DNA of 64,000 nucleotides, taken from the NCBI RefSeq assembly GCF_020859565.1, contig NZ_JAJHUO010000042.1, positions 28,323 through 92,322 on the forward strand, written 5' to 3'. This document shows positions 63,223 to 64,000 of the stretch, piece after piece. Under the pieces are notes generated by a model. The model ran no database searches, had not been told where the DNA came from, and saw only the letters and a list, made by a program, of their open reading frames with translations. The number at the start of each line of letters is the position of its first letter. The stretch's first letter is position 1. The translations under genes were made by a program, and so were the position numbers. This stretch comes from Saccharothrix luteola. Lineage in GTDB: Bacteria; Actinomycetota; Actinomycetes; Mycobacteriales; Pseudonocardiaceae.

Positions 63223-63819
63223 CTAGGACACGAGGCCGCGCCGGAAGCCGTGCGCGACGGCCTGGGCGCGGTCGCGCACGCCGAGCTTGCGGAACAAGCG
63301 CCGGGCGTGCGTCTTCACCGTGTCCTCGGACAGGTAGAGCTCGCGCCCGATCTGCCCGTTGCTCTTGCCCTGGCTCATCCCGCGCAGCACCTGGAGCTCG
63401 CGCTCGGTGAGCTGGACGCCCGGGTCCGACGGCTGGCGCGGCGCGGGCACGCTCGTGCTCGCGAGCGTGTGCGCCAGCGCGGCGACCAGCTCGGGGCGCG
63501 AGGCGTCCCAGCGCAGGTAGCCGCGGGCCCCGCCGGCGATCGCGGCGGCGATGCTGCCCGCGTCGTCCGGTGCGCCGAAGACGATGACGTTTGCCTGCGG
63601 GTTGGCCGAGACGAGTCGCCGGGTCGCTTCGACCCCGGTCGGGACGGCGCGCTGGGTGCCAACCAGTACGACGTCGACCGGCTGCCGAGAGAACCGAGCC
63701 AACAACTCGTCACCGTGCGCTACGCAGTCGATGCGGCTAACCCCTGGGACAGCCGACATCACGCGGGTGAGACCCTCCCGCACACTGCGCCGGTCGTCGC
63801 AAATAAGGACCGTGGTCAC
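63223..63819 (-). CDS. bldM: BldM-like orphan response regulator without phospho-acceptor Asp
   Basis: 198 residues from GTG 63819 with GGAAGGAG 5 nt upstream. It resembles Streptomyces BldM throughout: TVLICDDRRSVREGL, AVPGVSRI, GGARGYLRWDAS, and LuxR-type helix-turn-helix LTERELQVLRGMSQGKSNGQ, then IGRELYLSEDTVKTHARRLF. The position expected for phospho-Asp54 is Gly (VVLVGTQRAV), and the conserved Lys is Trp104. Signalling by phosphorylation is therefore unlikely. BldM controls aerial growth and sporulation genes, alone or with WhiI. Position behind sigD-guaB matches the Streptomyces order bldM-shbA-guaB. Confidence 0.88.
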   Translation of the reverse strand: MTTVLICDDRRSVREGLTRVMSAVPGVSRIDCVAHGDELLARFSRQPVDVVLVGTQRAVPTGVEATRRLVSANPQANVIVFGAPDDAGSIAAAIAGGARGYLRWDASRPELVAALAHTLASTSVPAPRQPSDPGVQLTERELQVLRGMSQGKSNGQIGRELYLSEDTVKTHARRLFRKLGVRDRAQAVAHGFRRGLVS

Positions 63820-63868
63820 GGGGACTCCTTCCTGCAGCCGAGTGACGTTCCACATCCCCTATCGGACG

Positions 63869-64000
63869 CTAGATGTATGAGGCCATGACGTTGGTGACGC
63901 CGGTGTGGAGCCGTGTGGCTGGTGGTCGGTTTCCGGCGGCGGTGTGGGGGCGATGGTAGTTGTAGTGCACGTTCCAGATCGTCAGGGCGTCGGTGCGTTG
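63869..64000 (-). mobile_element. IS481/IS3-type transposase, C-terminal part, cut by window edge
   Basis: The last 43 codons of a minus-strand frame contain IWNVHYNYHRPHTAAGNRPP and end VTNVMASYI-stop (TAG, 63871-63869). The YNYHRPH-x-A-x-G-x-x-PP pattern is the C-terminal end of DDE integrase-core transposases of the IS481 family or of IS3 OrfB. The rest lies outside the window. Terminal repeats are not visible. It abuts the promoter region of the BldM-like gene (50 nt to its start). Confidence 0.8.

Overview
The window is high-GC actinobacterial DNA. Many genes start with GTG or TTG, and mycobacterial-type gene blocks sit next to a SsgA-family sporulation protein and a BldM-like regulator. 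That mix suggests a sporulating member of the Pseudonocardiales (Saccharothrix, Lentzea, Actinosynnema or a relative). This is inference from gene content, not a database match. I see no rRNA, tRNA or CRISPR array.

Layout. 1-5.3 kb (minus): a type VII secretion-style toxin locus with a YbaB-like protein, a WXG100 protein and the start of a CpnT-like protein of more than 1500 residues carrying a TNT-type NAD+ glycohydrolase domain; it runs off the left edge. 5.4-10.1 kb: an MFS and a YdcZ-type transporter, folD with a DUF3017 gene, and a TetR regulator divergent from a dihydrofolate-reductase-like gene. 10.3-16.2 kb (minus): a fully overlapping SOS operon imuA-imuB-66-aa ORF-dnaE2 behind a perfect LexA box. 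17.2-31.3 kb: purH, purN, perM, a DUF5336-like gene, sucD, sucC, an M23 peptidase, pcrA and chorismate mutase, in the order of the M. tuberculosis Rv0948c-Rv0957 neighbourhood. The chorismate mutase gene is preceded by a Phe/Tyr leader peptide and a textbook-shaped attenuator.

32.5-46.8 kb is a signalling region. It has three membrane Ser/Thr kinases, three single-pass proteins, a SsgA-family protein, a LysR/EamA pair, and a PspC-type histidine kinase and response regulator divergent from a PspC membrane protein. Two kinases and two of the single-pass proteins end in what looks like the same extracytoplasmic domain. 47-57.8 kb holds guaA, a small phosphotransferase, an aldehyde dehydrogenase, a TetR gene divergent from an SDR-P450 operon across a 30-bp perfect palindrome (the P450 is a stand-alone CYP102/BM3-like heme domain), a flavin monooxygenase with an atypical metallo-beta-lactamase-fold partner, and a ChoD-like GMC oxidoreductase. 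57.9-63.8 kb holds guaB3, guaB, a DUF5319 gene, anti-sigma and sigma-D (ShbA-like) genes and a BldM-like regulator whose receiver lacks the phospho-acceptor Asp. The right edge cuts a transposase gene.

Links between genes: FolD makes 10-formyl-THF, used by PurN and PurH; GuaB and GuaA take IMP to GMP. DNA damage would switch on the mutasome. The kinase and single-pass protein cluster looks like an envelope-sensing module next to the sporulation and division gene. The most interesting items are the chorismate mutase attenuator, the shared sensor domain, the 66-aa ORF in the mutasome operon, the TNT protein with its toxin domain far from the C-terminus, and the TetR-SDR-BM3-like P450 unit.
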